Source of the DNA: Bacteroidota bacterium
GTDB taxonomy: Bacteria; Bacteroidota; Rhodothermia; Rhodothermales; UBA10348
DNA: 5,270 nucleotides
NCBI GenBank assembly: GCA_004356385.1
Contig: SMXL01000122.1
Span: 1-5,270, forward strand
Direction: 5' to 3'
The notes under the pieces were generated by a model. It searched no databases, had not been told where the DNA came from, and saw nothing but the letters and a program-made list of their open reading frames with translations. Shown here in pieces: positions 1 to 5,270 of the stretch. Made by a program: the position numbers and the translations under genes. Position 1 is the first letter of the stretch. Each line of letters begins with the position of its first letter.

Positions 1-41
1 ATAAAATACTTAGACAAACCTTTAATTCGACGAGGAATCGT

Positions 42-1391
42 TTATTCGTCTTCCGGTTTCAATTTGAATGACTCCAGGAATGTTGTATCAAAATCACCCG
101 CTTGAAACCGCTTGTCCCTGAGCAATTGCAGGTGGAACGGAATGGTCGTGCGTACGCCTTCGATTACAAACTCGTCCAGTGCACGCTGCATTTTTCGAAT
201 GGCCAAATCTCTGGTCCGCCCACGTACAATTAGTTTTGCAATCATCGAGTCATAATACGGAGGGATCATATACCCGGCGTAGACATGCGTGTCCACGCGA
301 ACACCGTGTCCTCCAGACGGGTGAAAGGTGGTTACGGTACCAGGGCAAGGAGCGAAATCGTTGAACGGGTCTTCAGCATTGATCCGGCACTCAATGGCGT
401 GCCCTTCCAGACTGATTTCTCGCTGTTTGACATTCTCACCCATGGCCACCCGGATCTGAAATTCGACGAGATCACAGTCGGTCACTTCTTCCGTAACCGG
501 ATGCTCAACCTGAATGCGGGTATTCATCTCCATGAAATAAAAACTGCCCGTATCGTCCAGCAGAAATTCGACGGTGCCCACACCCTCATAGTTTACGGCT
601 GTCGCCCCAGCGATGGCCGCCTCTCCCATCTTCGCTCGAAGCTTCGCATCGACTACCGGCGAAGGTGATTCCTCGATCAGTTTCTGGTGGCGTCGCTGAA
701 TCGAACACTCGCGTTCTCCGAAATGAATCACATTGCCTTTGCCATCTCCGAGTACCTGAATTTCAATATGACGAGGACCCGTAATGAATTTTTCTATGTA
801 CATGTCCCCATTTCCAAAAGACGATTCCGCCTCGGCCTTGGCCACTGAATATTGACTCTCGAAGTCGTCGGGCGACTTCGACACCCGCATTCCGCGACCA
901 CCACCACCAGCGCTGGCTTTGATCATAACGGGGTAGCCAATCTCTTCGGCGATTCGTTTCCCCAGGGGAATGGATTTTACCACATCATCGGAGCCCGGCA
1001 CAACAGGTACACCGGCATTTCGCATCGTGTTTTTGGCGAAATTCTTATCGCCCATCATGCGGATCGTATTTGGTGGAGGTCCGATAAATTTGATATTGTG
1101 GTCTTCACAAATCGCACTGAAATCAGCGTTTTCAGCCAAAAAACCATATCCAGGGTGGATAGCCTCTGCTCCCGTAACCTCGGCCGCGGAGATAATTCGG
1201 TCCGGTCTAAGGTAACTTTCTCGACTGGGCGGGAGTCCGATACATACGGCCTCGTCAGCGAAACGAACGTGAAGAGAATCTCGGTCGGCCGTCGAGAAGA
1301 CCGCCACGGTCTTAAGACCCATCTCGTGACAGGTTCGGATAATGCGGAGAGCAATTTCTCCCCTATTGGCGATGAGAACTTTTTTGATCAC
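42..1391 (-). CDS. accC: Biotin carboxylase subunit of acetyl-CoA carboxylase
   Basis: The 449-residue product uses ATP and bicarbonate to carboxylate biotin on the carrier protein AccB, the first half-reaction of cytosolic acetyl-CoA carboxylase and so of fatty acid synthesis. Length matches the family (E. coli AccC is 449). Visible in order: the N-terminal [10 protein letters not shown] motif (7-16), [10 protein letters not shown] (79-88), Lys116 in MGDK, Lys158 followed by the glycine-rich ATP loop GGGGRGM (162-168), His208, Lys237 in HQK, Glu275, and the signature [17 protein letters not shown] (288-304) carrying Glu288, Asn290, Arg292 and Glu296. All expected catalytic and ATP-binding residues appear present. 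The start is a GTG at 1389-1391. The frame stays open upstream but offers no ATG, and [10 protein letters not shown] is the normal family N-terminus. It lies 59 bases after accB, surely co-transcribed. The carboxyltransferase genes accA and accD are not in this window. Confidence 0.97.
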   Translation of the reverse strand: MIKKVLIANRGEIALRIIRTCHEMGLKTVAVFSTADRDSLHVRFADEAVCIGLPPSRESYLRPDRIISAAEVTGAEAIHPGYGFLAENADFSAICEDHNIKFIGPPPNTIRMMGDKNFAKNTMRNAGVPVVPGSDDVVKSIPLGKRIAEEIGYPVMIKASAGGGGRGMRVSKSPDDFESQYSVAKAEAESSFGNGDMYIEKFITGPRHIEIQVLGDGKGNVIHFGERECSIQRRHQKLIEESPSPVVDAKLRAKMGEAAIAGATAVNYEGVGTVEFLLDDTGSFYFMEMNTRIQVEHPVTEEVTDCDLVEFQIRVAMGENVKQREISLEGHAIECRINAEDPFNDFAPCPGTVTTFHPSGGHGVRVDTHVYAGYMIPPYYDSMIAKLIVRGRTRDLAIRKMQRALDEFVIEGVRTTIPFHLQLLRDKRFQAGDFDTTFLESFKLKPEDE

Positions 1392-1435
1392 AAGAATCCC
1401 GACTCTCGAATGGCGGATCTGAATAGATGCTTCAT
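1388..1435 (-). promoter_or_regulatory. 15-codon reading frame overlapping the accC start
   Basis: In the accB-accC gap an ATG at 1433-1435 opens a 15-residue frame ([15 protein letters not shown]) whose TGA stop overlaps the GTG start of accC in a GTGA arrangement. Such overlaps often give translational coupling, where ribosomes ending the short frame restart on the next gene. No strong Shine-Dalgarno site was seen before its ATG. It may be chance, because a 48-base open frame is not rare. It is listed as a possible coupling element, not as a proven gene. Confidence 0.18.
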
Positions 1436-1450
1436 TCGCAAATATCCCGG

Positions 1451-1897
1451 CTAGCTGGGTTCGATGATAAACAGGGGTTGATCGAATTCAATTGGATTGG
1501 CGTTCTCGACGAGAACCTCCGTCACCAATCCGGATATTTCGGCTTCAATTTCGTTCATCAATTTCATCGCCTCAATGATGCACAACACATCGCCTGAATT
1601 CACGTGGTCGCCCACTTCCACGAAGGGCGCGGAATCCGGAGACGAGGAGCGATAAAATGTCCCCACAATCGGAGCTCGGACCTCGACGCCTTTTGAAGGA
1701 GGGATTTCGGGCTGGTCTGACGGATCGGCGTCCGGTGCGGACGAAGAAACCTGTGGAACGGTCGTAAGGATCTGATGTGCTACTCCGCTTTGATGAGCGC
1801 GGACTACAATTCGCAATCCGTCCTGCTCGATCTCAACCTCTGAGATACCCGTTTCTTCAACGAGTTGAATGATTTCGCGCAACTGTTCTAGATCCAT
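1451..1897 (-). CDS. accB: Biotin carboxyl carrier protein of acetyl-CoA carboxylase
   Basis: This 148-residue protein carries the biotin that AccC carboxylates and that the carboxyltransferase then uses to make malonyl-CoA. Three parts are visible. The N-terminal helical and strand region (1-35) starts [17 protein letters not shown], typical of AccB. A linker rich in Pro, Ser and Asp follows (about 45-70). The C-terminal biotinyl domain (about 71-148) contains [18 protein letters not shown] (75-92), which includes the AccB-specific 'thumb' region, and the biotinylation motif EAMKLMNE with the acceptor Lys at 112. Length is usual for the family. The ATG at 1895-1897 is supported by a GGAG site 6 bases upstream. 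It sits 33 bases after efp and 59 before accC, consistent with one operon. Biotin attachment would need a BirA-type ligase encoded elsewhere. Confidence 0.97.
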   Translation of the reverse strand: MDLEQLREIIQLVEETGISEVEIEQDGLRIVVRAHQSGVAHQILTTVPQVSSSAPDADPSDQPEIPPSKGVEVRAPIVGTFYRSSSPDSAPFVEVGDHVNSGDVLCIIEAMKLMNEIEAEISGLVTEVLVENANPIEFDQPLFIIEPS

Positions 1898-1903
1898 TTG
1901 CAG

Positions 1904-1907
1904 CTCC
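1904..1907 (-). promoter_or_regulatory. Shine-Dalgarno site of accB
   Basis: Read on the minus strand this is GGAG, ending 6 bases before the accB ATG. It is the clearest ribosome binding site in the window at a normal spacing and it fixes the accB start. By contrast, efp and the dehydrogenase gene have weak or no such sites before their chosen starts. Confidence 0.6.
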
Positions 1908-1930
1908 GTGTGTGGGTTAGAAAAGCAAGA

Positions 1931-2497
1931 TTACGCATTGACGCGCGTAATGTACTCTCCCTTCTCGGTATTTACGCGAACGGTATCCCCCTCGTTAATG
2001 AATAACGGTACGTTGACGACGGCTCCACTTTCGAGAGTGGCTGGCTTGGTAGCACCCGTGGCTGTATCTCCCTTCAATCCTGGGTCTGTTTTTGCCACAA
2101 CGAGTTCAACGCTCAGTGGGATCTCAATCGAAAGCGGTTTTTCAGTTTCGGCGTGAAATATGATCTCTATGCTTCCACCTTCCTTTATGTATTCCTTTCC
2201 TTGAACCGAATCAGCGGGCAGCGAAATCTGCTCATACGTTTCCGAATTCATGAAATGGAGGCCGAGGTCATCTTCATATAAATACTGGTACGTGCGTCGT
2301 TCAACCCGTGCCTCTTCGACTTTCTCGCCCGCTCTGAAAGTGTTGTCCACAATCCGCCCTGTCCGGACGTTCCTGAGTTTACTCCGAACGAATGCACCAC
2401 CCTTGCCCGGTTTTACGTGCTGGAATTCGACGATCGACCACACGTCACCATGCCAGATCATGGAAAAGCCATTCCGAAAATTACTTGTATCGGCCAT
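1931..2497 (-). CDS. efp: Elongation factor P
   Basis: The 188-residue product is a cytosolic tRNA-shaped factor that binds the ribosome between the P and E sites and relieves stalling at proline runs. Length is the family norm (184-190). The N-terminal KOW-like domain (about 1-65) holds the conserved loop VKPGKGGAFVRSKL (28-41), with Lys32 at the tip, the position modified by beta-lysylation in E. coli. Two OB-type domains follow, and the EF-P signature is visible at 151-170 (starting KPATLESG and ending NEG). No modification gene (epmA, epmB or earP) is in view, so the state of Lys32 is unknown. The ATG at 2495-2497 has no Shine-Dalgarno site. The bases before it are A/T-rich (TTAATATTT), as is common in Bacteroidota. 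It is probably the first gene of efp-accB-accC, after a 186-base gap. Confidence 0.97.
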   Translation of the reverse strand: MADTSNFRNGFSMIWHGDVWSIVEFQHVKPGKGGAFVRSKLRNVRTGRIVDNTFRAGEKVEEARVERRTYQYLYEDDLGLHFMNSETYEQISLPADSVQGKEYIKEGGSIEIIFHAETEKPLSIEIPLSVELVVAKTDPGLKGDTATGATKPATLESGAVVNVPLFINEGDTVRVNTEKGEYITRVNA

Positions 2498-2550
2498 AAA
2501 TATTAAGGTGGCGAAGCGGTAGGAACCGTTGATCCAGTTCGTTCACGTCT

Positions 2551-2576
2551 GGCCCCAAACGCTCTAATTAAGGGCC
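2551..2576. repeat. GGCCC/GGGCC inverted repeat upstream of efp
   Basis: GGCCC at 2551-2555 and GGGCC at 2572-2576 are complementary 5-base arms around a 16-base spacer, in the efp leader region. The arms are G+C rich but short and the loop is long, so a stable hairpin is uncertain. It could be part of the efp promoter or leader, or chance. Confidence 0.25.
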
Positions 2577-2623
2577 GAGAAGATACCGTTCCCAGGCATT
2601 CGTTGCCAATCGAACCGAACTAT

Positions 2624-2640
2624 CGTGACGGCGAGTCACG
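2624..2640 (-). repeat. Hairpin between the aldehyde dehydrogenase and efp
   Basis: CGTGAC (2624-2629) and GTCACG (2635-2640) form a perfect 6-bp stem with a 5-base loop, 43 bases beyond the dehydrogenase stop on the minus strand. The minus-strand bases after it (2623 and below) are not a T run, so it does not look like a standard intrinsic terminator. It may stabilise the 3' end of the dehydrogenase message, act in factor-dependent termination, or be a protein binding site upstream of efp. Confidence 0.4.
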
Positions 2641-2683
2641 TATTGAGGCAATAGGCCCCTAAAGCGGCGAATTCTTACCGATA

Positions 2684-4345
2684 TTATCGTCGAAACTTCT
2701 CTATCAGGGCATTGATATCGGCTTCAGAGAGGCCAGATTCGATTGCCGTGGCGGGTTGAAGAGTATCGGCGGAATCGCGGGGAATGGTCCGTCGACTTGT
2801 ATGCTGATTTTCTGCCAAGGCGGCGAATCTTTCTTGATTGGTCTTTTTTTGTCGCTCCGATGGGGGGTTTCCGGCTCGAGCCCTCAAGCGCGCTTCAATT
2901 TCGTCCATCCATGGTTTTTGAGTCGCACGGGCGGAAAATGTAGTGTCTTGTTTGCCCGCGGAATCTGTTGCGAGGATGGGTTTAATTGACTTCCCAGGAT
3001 GGATGGGATTGGTCTCAAAAGCCAGGCGCTTGATATTAATCAAATGGAGCGGGGAGATGTTGTCGCTTGTGATGGATCCGCCTATGGTTCCGGGTCCGAG
3101 TGTCATCGCCGGGAAGAGACGATTCGTATACCCGACTGAACCTAGAGCACACACTGTGTTCACGACAATTCGCATGGCCGGTTTCTCTAGGGCGAAAGCT
3201 TCGATCACGCGATCGTTCGAACAGTGCAATCCAAGCGTGTGTCCGATGCCTCCGAACTCCAGAATCTCTTTACATCGCTCGCATCCCGCCTCCCAACCGT
3301 CTGCAGTAAAGAAGGAGAGAATCGGCGAGAGGGTCTCGGCCGAGAGCGGTTCGTCCGGGCCAACGGTTTCCACTTCTGCGATAAGGGCACCTGTATCCGG
3401 GGGGACTGAAAACCCCGCACCCTCTGCGATTATTGCCGGACTCTTGCCGACCTGGTCGATATTCAACCGACCGTTTTTCCATATATATTCTCTTAGTTTG
3501 GTCTTTTCTGGGTCGCTGACCAGGTAGCCCCCGGCTCGCTGTAAATATTCGAGAAGCTTTTTTCGGATGGGGAGGTCGGCCACGATACTCCGCTCCGATG
3601 AACACAACGTGCCGTAATCAAATGAAGCACCATAAATAAGATCTTTGCTGGCCTTCTCCAGATCCGCTGAACGATCGACATATGCCGGGACGTTTCCAGA
3701 CCCAACACCATAGGCCGGTTTTCCCTTTGAATAGGCGGCTCGCACCATTGCTGAACCACCCGTCGCGAGGATCAGATCGGTCCTCGGATCTTCAAGCAAC
3801 GCGTTCGTTCCGTCAAGGGTTACCTCGGTCAGGCATCCAAAGAGCCCTTCCGGAGCCCCCGCCTGATAGGCGGCTTCGGCTACGACACGCAGCGCCTCGG
3901 CCGTACACTTCGCGGCCCTCGGATGAGGACTCAGAACCATCCCGCATCGTGATTTAGCCGAAATGATGGCCTTGTACATCGCGGTTGATGTGGGATTTGT
4001 CGAAGGTACCAATGCAGCAATCACTCCCATGGGAGTCGCAATCTCCCAGATGGTATCGTGTTCCAGTTTTCGAATGATTCCACACGTTTTCATACCCTGC
4101 ATTCGATCGACAAGTGTTCGGGTCGCAAACACGTTTTTTAGCGTCTTGCTATCAATTCGTCCGAATCCCGTCTCATCATGGGCCATTTGTGCAAGCCGTT
4201 CCGCATTCTTTTCGCCGGCGGAGGCCATCTCAGAGACAATATGATCCACGGCTTCCTGAGAGAACTCTTTGAATTCTTTTTGAGCTTCGGTGGAGGCGTG
4301 AAGCAGCGTTCGTGCCTGCTGTATCGAGCGAAGATCTTGATCCAT
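2684..4345 (-). CDS. CoA-acylating aldehyde dehydrogenase (EutE/PduP/AdhE-N type) with C-terminal tail
   Basis: From the ATG at 4343-4345 the product has 553 residues. Residues 1-445 form a CoA-dependent aldehyde dehydrogenase of the group that includes EutE, PduP and the N-terminal half of AdhE. These enzymes convert an aldehyde, NAD+ and CoA to acyl-CoA and NADH, or the reverse. Visible motifs: VPSTNPTSTA (113-122) with the conserved Asn117, SPHPRAAKC (139-147), the nucleotide-binding LATGGSAMV (193-201), GVGSGNVPA (213-221), catalytic Cys248 in GTLCSSE, and GGIGHT (365-370). There is no iron alcohol dehydrogenase domain, so it is not a full AdhE. Residues about 447-553 are extra: a hydrophilic linker, a charged helix (about 476-491), and a terminal amphipathic helix resembling a microcompartment encapsulation peptide. 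The MDQDLRSIQ start fits the family N-terminus. The frame continues upstream to a TTG at 4475-4477, but those 44 codons do not look like this family. The exact aldehyde cannot be told; acetaldehyde, propionaldehyde and sulfoacetaldehyde are all possible. Confidence 0.9.
   Translation of the reverse strand: MDQDLRSIQQARTLLHASTEAQKEFKEFSQEAVDHIVSEMASAGEKNAERLAQMAHDETGFGRIDSKTLKNVFATRTLVDRMQGMKTCGIIRKLEHDTIWEIATPMGVIAALVPSTNPTSTAMYKAIISAKSRCGMVLSPHPRAAKCTAEALRVVAEAAYQAGAPEGLFGCLTEVTLDGTNALLEDPRTDLILATGGSAMVRAAYSKGKPAYGVGSGNVPAYVDRSADLEKASKDLIYGASFDYGTLCSSERSIVADLPIRKKLLEYLQRAGGYLVSDPEKTKLREYIWKNGRLNIDQVGKSPAIIAEGAGFSVPPDTGALIAEVETVGPDEPLSAETLSPILSFFTADGWEAGCERCKEILEFGGIGHTLGLHCSNDRVIEAFALEKPAMRIVVNTVCALGSVGYTNRLFPAMTLGPGTIGGSITSDNISPLHLINIKRLAFETNPIHPGKSIKPILATDSAGKQDTTFSARATQKPWMDEIEARLRARAGNPPSERQKKTNQERFAALAENQHTSRRTIPRDSADTLQPATAIESGLSEADINALIEKFRR
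2687..2737 (-). other. Candidate encapsulation peptide at the dehydrogenase C-terminus
   Basis: Codons 537-553 encode SGLSEADINALIEKFRR, the very end of the protein. Leu539, Ile544, Leu547, Ile548 and Phe551 fall on one helical face, with charged residues opposite, after a Pro/Thr/Ser/Ala-containing linker. Known encapsulation peptides that target enzymes to bacterial microcompartments have this form: about 17 residues, amphipathic, at a terminus, joined by a flexible linker, and often on PduP-like aldehyde dehydrogenases. The assignment rests on pattern only. The helix could instead serve oligomerisation or binding of another partner. Confidence 0.45.
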
Positions 4346-4546
4346 CAACCTGATTTCTTGTGGGACTGCCAATATGCGCCAATGAACCTTCGCTTTCAAC
4401 TGAGTTGTCACCAAATCAATCAGCAAAAACTCCTTATTACGACACTCGGACTTGATACAAGGACGTGAAGGCCGCAATTCGGGAGCTTTTTTGCGTTATG
4501 AATCAGAGAGTGAAAATGGACAATCCGATGTACCAGAAGCGATTAG
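4346..4546. promoter_or_regulatory. Divergent control region
   Basis: This 201-base stretch separates the dehydrogenase start (minus) from the membrane protein start (plus) and must contain promoters for both unless transcription enters from elsewhere. I found no convincing sigma-70 pair. A TTGATTTG on the minus strand (4412-4419) matches five of the six fixed positions of the Bacteroidota -7 element TAnnTTTG, but has no good upstream partner. A perfect AAGGAG (minus, 4430-4435) is too far from the chosen dehydrogenase ATG to serve it. A small palindrome, CAACT-G-AGTTG, lies at 4397-4407. Confidence 0.4.
4368..4383. repeat. GCCAAT direct repeat one helical turn apart
   Basis: GCCAAT occurs at 4368-4373 and again at 4378-4383, exactly 10 bases apart, just upstream of the dehydrogenase ATG (4345). 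Direct repeats at one-turn spacing are a common form of regulator binding site, but six-base repeats also arise by chance. No regulator gene sits next to it. Confidence 0.2.
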
Positions 4547-4554
4547 ATGCGTAA
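4498..4554 (+). CDS. 18-codon reading frame overlapping the membrane protein gene start
   Basis: An ATG at 4498-4500 opens an 18-residue frame (MNQRVKMDNPMYQKRLDA) ending in TAA at 4552-4554. It therefore overlaps the next gene's ATG by 8 bases (ATGCGTAA). A GGGAG at 4481-4485 lies 12 bases before its ATG, slightly far for a Shine-Dalgarno site. The downstream gene has no good site of its own and a TAG stop directly before its ATG, so coupled translation is plausible. It could be a leader peptide, a remnant 3' end of a lost upstream gene, or chance. I do not recognise the peptide. Confidence 0.25.
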   Translation: MNQRVKMDNPMYQKRLDA

Positions 4555-5188
4555 GCACCTAGGAAAGACAGACGAGAACATACTAGCCGGGTATCTGGCG
4601 GGTGATCTTCCACCTCGCCTTATGAGCGAAATTGCGTCTTACCTGGCCAAGGACGAATCCAACATGGAGTTGCTTGGAATGGCAAGAGAAGCGTTGAATT
4701 CGGCGAATACCGGTCGCGAGTACGGTACTAGCGACGTTCGAGAAACGAGACGCATGCAACGTCGGACGAAATCTCCTCAATTCATTCCGACAAGTCGAGC
4801 GAGTTGGTATACCGTTGCGACCCTCGCGATCGTCTTCGTTGGGATATATCTGCTGAGCTTACTGAATGGTTATACTTCGAACAGATCATCGTCCGTACCG
4901 AGCGTCGGAATTGAATGGCAACCGGTTATCGGGGCCGATCACTTCAGTATTTCTTGGTCCAGCGTTGTGGGCGCAGTGTCGTATGTCGTTGTGGTCATGG
5001 ATCCCTCGAAAGAAAAGATGGTCTCAAGGATAGAGACTTCTTCTACGTCCGTTCCAAGCCTCTTTAGCGCAAGTGACAGCGAAGTGCCGCGATCAGGTGA
5101 GATTCTCGAACTCTGGATTGCCGCCTTCAGTGAAGACGGACAGCTTCTCCGTCGATCCGAACGAATTCCGTTCACTGCCGACCAGTAA
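4547..5188 (+). CDS. Single-pass membrane protein, anti-sigma-like without zinc ligands
   Basis: This 213-residue protein is not recognised as a named family member. Residues about 10-50 (ILAGYLAGDLPP, then EIASYLAKDESN) read like the helical N-terminus of zinc-finger anti-sigma factors, in which a 'LxxYLxGxLP' helix is followed by a Cys-x2-Cys. Here no Cys is present anywhere in the protein. A basic stretch (66-86, rich in Arg and Lys) precedes one membrane segment at about 87-106, predicting the N-terminus inside. The outer part (about 120-210) has WQPVIGADHFSISW and VGAVSYVVVV, a pattern like a fibronectin type III or similar beta-sandwich often found on the outside of such proteins. The ATG at 4547 is the first usable start because an in-frame TAG lies at 4544-4546. 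No sigma factor gene is beside it within the window. Role as a membrane-bound regulator is inferred; a general cell-envelope protein is the alternative. Confidence 0.75.
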   Translation: MRKHLGKTDENILAGYLAGDLPPRLMSEIASYLAKDESNMELLGMAREALNSANTGREYGTSDVRETRRMQRRTKSPQFIPTSRASWYTVATLAIVFVGIYLLSLLNGYTSNRSSSVPSVGIEWQPVIGADHFSISWSSVVGAVSYVVVVMDPSKEKMVSRIETSSTSVPSLFSASDSEVPRSGEILELWIAAFSEDGQLLRRSERIPFTADQ

Positions 5189-5251
5189 TATTCTAGACGT
5201 CAGTCTCGCGCGTCGATCCCCAACCGTCCTGTATGTCGCGCATTTCTCTGA

Positions 5252-5268
5252 AACATGGGCCACATGTT
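5252..5268. repeat. AACATG/CATGTT inverted repeat at the window edge
   Basis: AACATG (5252-5257) and CATGTT (5263-5268) are perfect 6-base arms around GGCCA, and TGA/TCA flanks nearly extend the match with one unpaired base. It lies 63 bases after the membrane protein stop. It may be the stem of a terminator, with any T run beyond the window, or an operator for a gene further on. The rest of 5189-5270 shows nothing I can name. Confidence 0.3.
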
Positions 5269-5270
5269 CA

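Noticed and set aside
1..41. Terminator after accC
   Set aside because: The 41 bases contain no clear stem followed by a T run on the minus strand. Any terminator or further operon gene lies outside the window.
852..1454. A 200-codon plus-strand open frame across accC
   Set aside because: It lies wholly antisense to the strongly conserved accC gene over most of its length, and its translation resembles no protein family I know. It is a by-product of accC codon use.
2943..3527. A 194-codon plus-strand open frame across the aldehyde dehydrogenase
   Set aside because: It is antisense to the catalytic region of the dehydrogenase, including Cys248's surroundings, with no domain or ribosome site of its own.
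2684..4345. Full bifunctional AdhE (aldehyde plus alcohol dehydrogenase)
   Set aside because: Only about 107 residues follow the aldehyde dehydrogenase domain, with no iron-binding alcohol dehydrogenase motifs.
4346..4477. A 44-residue N-terminal extension of the dehydrogenase starting at TTG 4475-4477
   Set aside because: The start is not ATG, the residues do not match the family, and MDQDLRSIQ at 4345 is the expected N-terminus. It is kept only as an open question.
4465..4500. Intrinsic terminator ending in the TTTTTT at 4487-4492
   Set aside because: The stem before the T run is only about three pairs, and no plus-strand gene ends upstream of it.

Overview
The window carries five recognisable protein genes. 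Four are on the minus strand: a CoA-acylating aldehyde dehydrogenase with an unusual C-terminal tail, elongation factor P (efp), biotin carboxyl carrier protein (accB) and biotin carboxylase (accC). One is on the plus strand: a single-pass membrane protein resembling an anti-sigma factor that lacks zinc ligands. No RNA genes, insertion sequences, CRISPR arrays or integration signals were seen.

Organism: an inference only. The efp-accB-accC order, the wording of the AccC and EF-P sequences, the mostly weak Shine-Dalgarno sites and the A/T-rich start region of efp suggest a bacterium near Bacteroidota/Rhodothermota (Rhodothermus, Salinibacter or Balneola-like), with middling base composition. 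No database search was possible.

Layout. Positions 1-41 lie downstream of accC and show no clear terminator. From 2497 down to 42, efp, accB and accC lie head to tail with gaps of 33 and 59 bases, and probably form one operon linking translation with the first step of fatty acid synthesis. The accC start is a GTG that overlaps the stop of a 15-codon reading frame. A 186-base gap (2498-2683) with a 6-bp hairpin separates efp from the aldehyde dehydrogenase gene upstream. That enzyme (about 553 residues) is roughly 90-100 residues longer than typical EutE/PduP proteins. The extra length is a hydrophilic linker ending in a short amphipathic helix that looks like a bacterial microcompartment encapsulation peptide, yet no shell protein gene is in view.

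Positions 4346-4546 form a divergent control region between the dehydrogenase and the plus-strand membrane protein gene (4547-5188). An 18-codon reading frame overlaps the start of that gene by 8 bases. The last 82 bases hold no complete gene and end in an inverted repeat cut by the window edge.

The most interesting points are the possible encapsulation signal on an apparently orphan aldehyde dehydrogenase and the anti-sigma-like protein with no partner sigma factor beside it.
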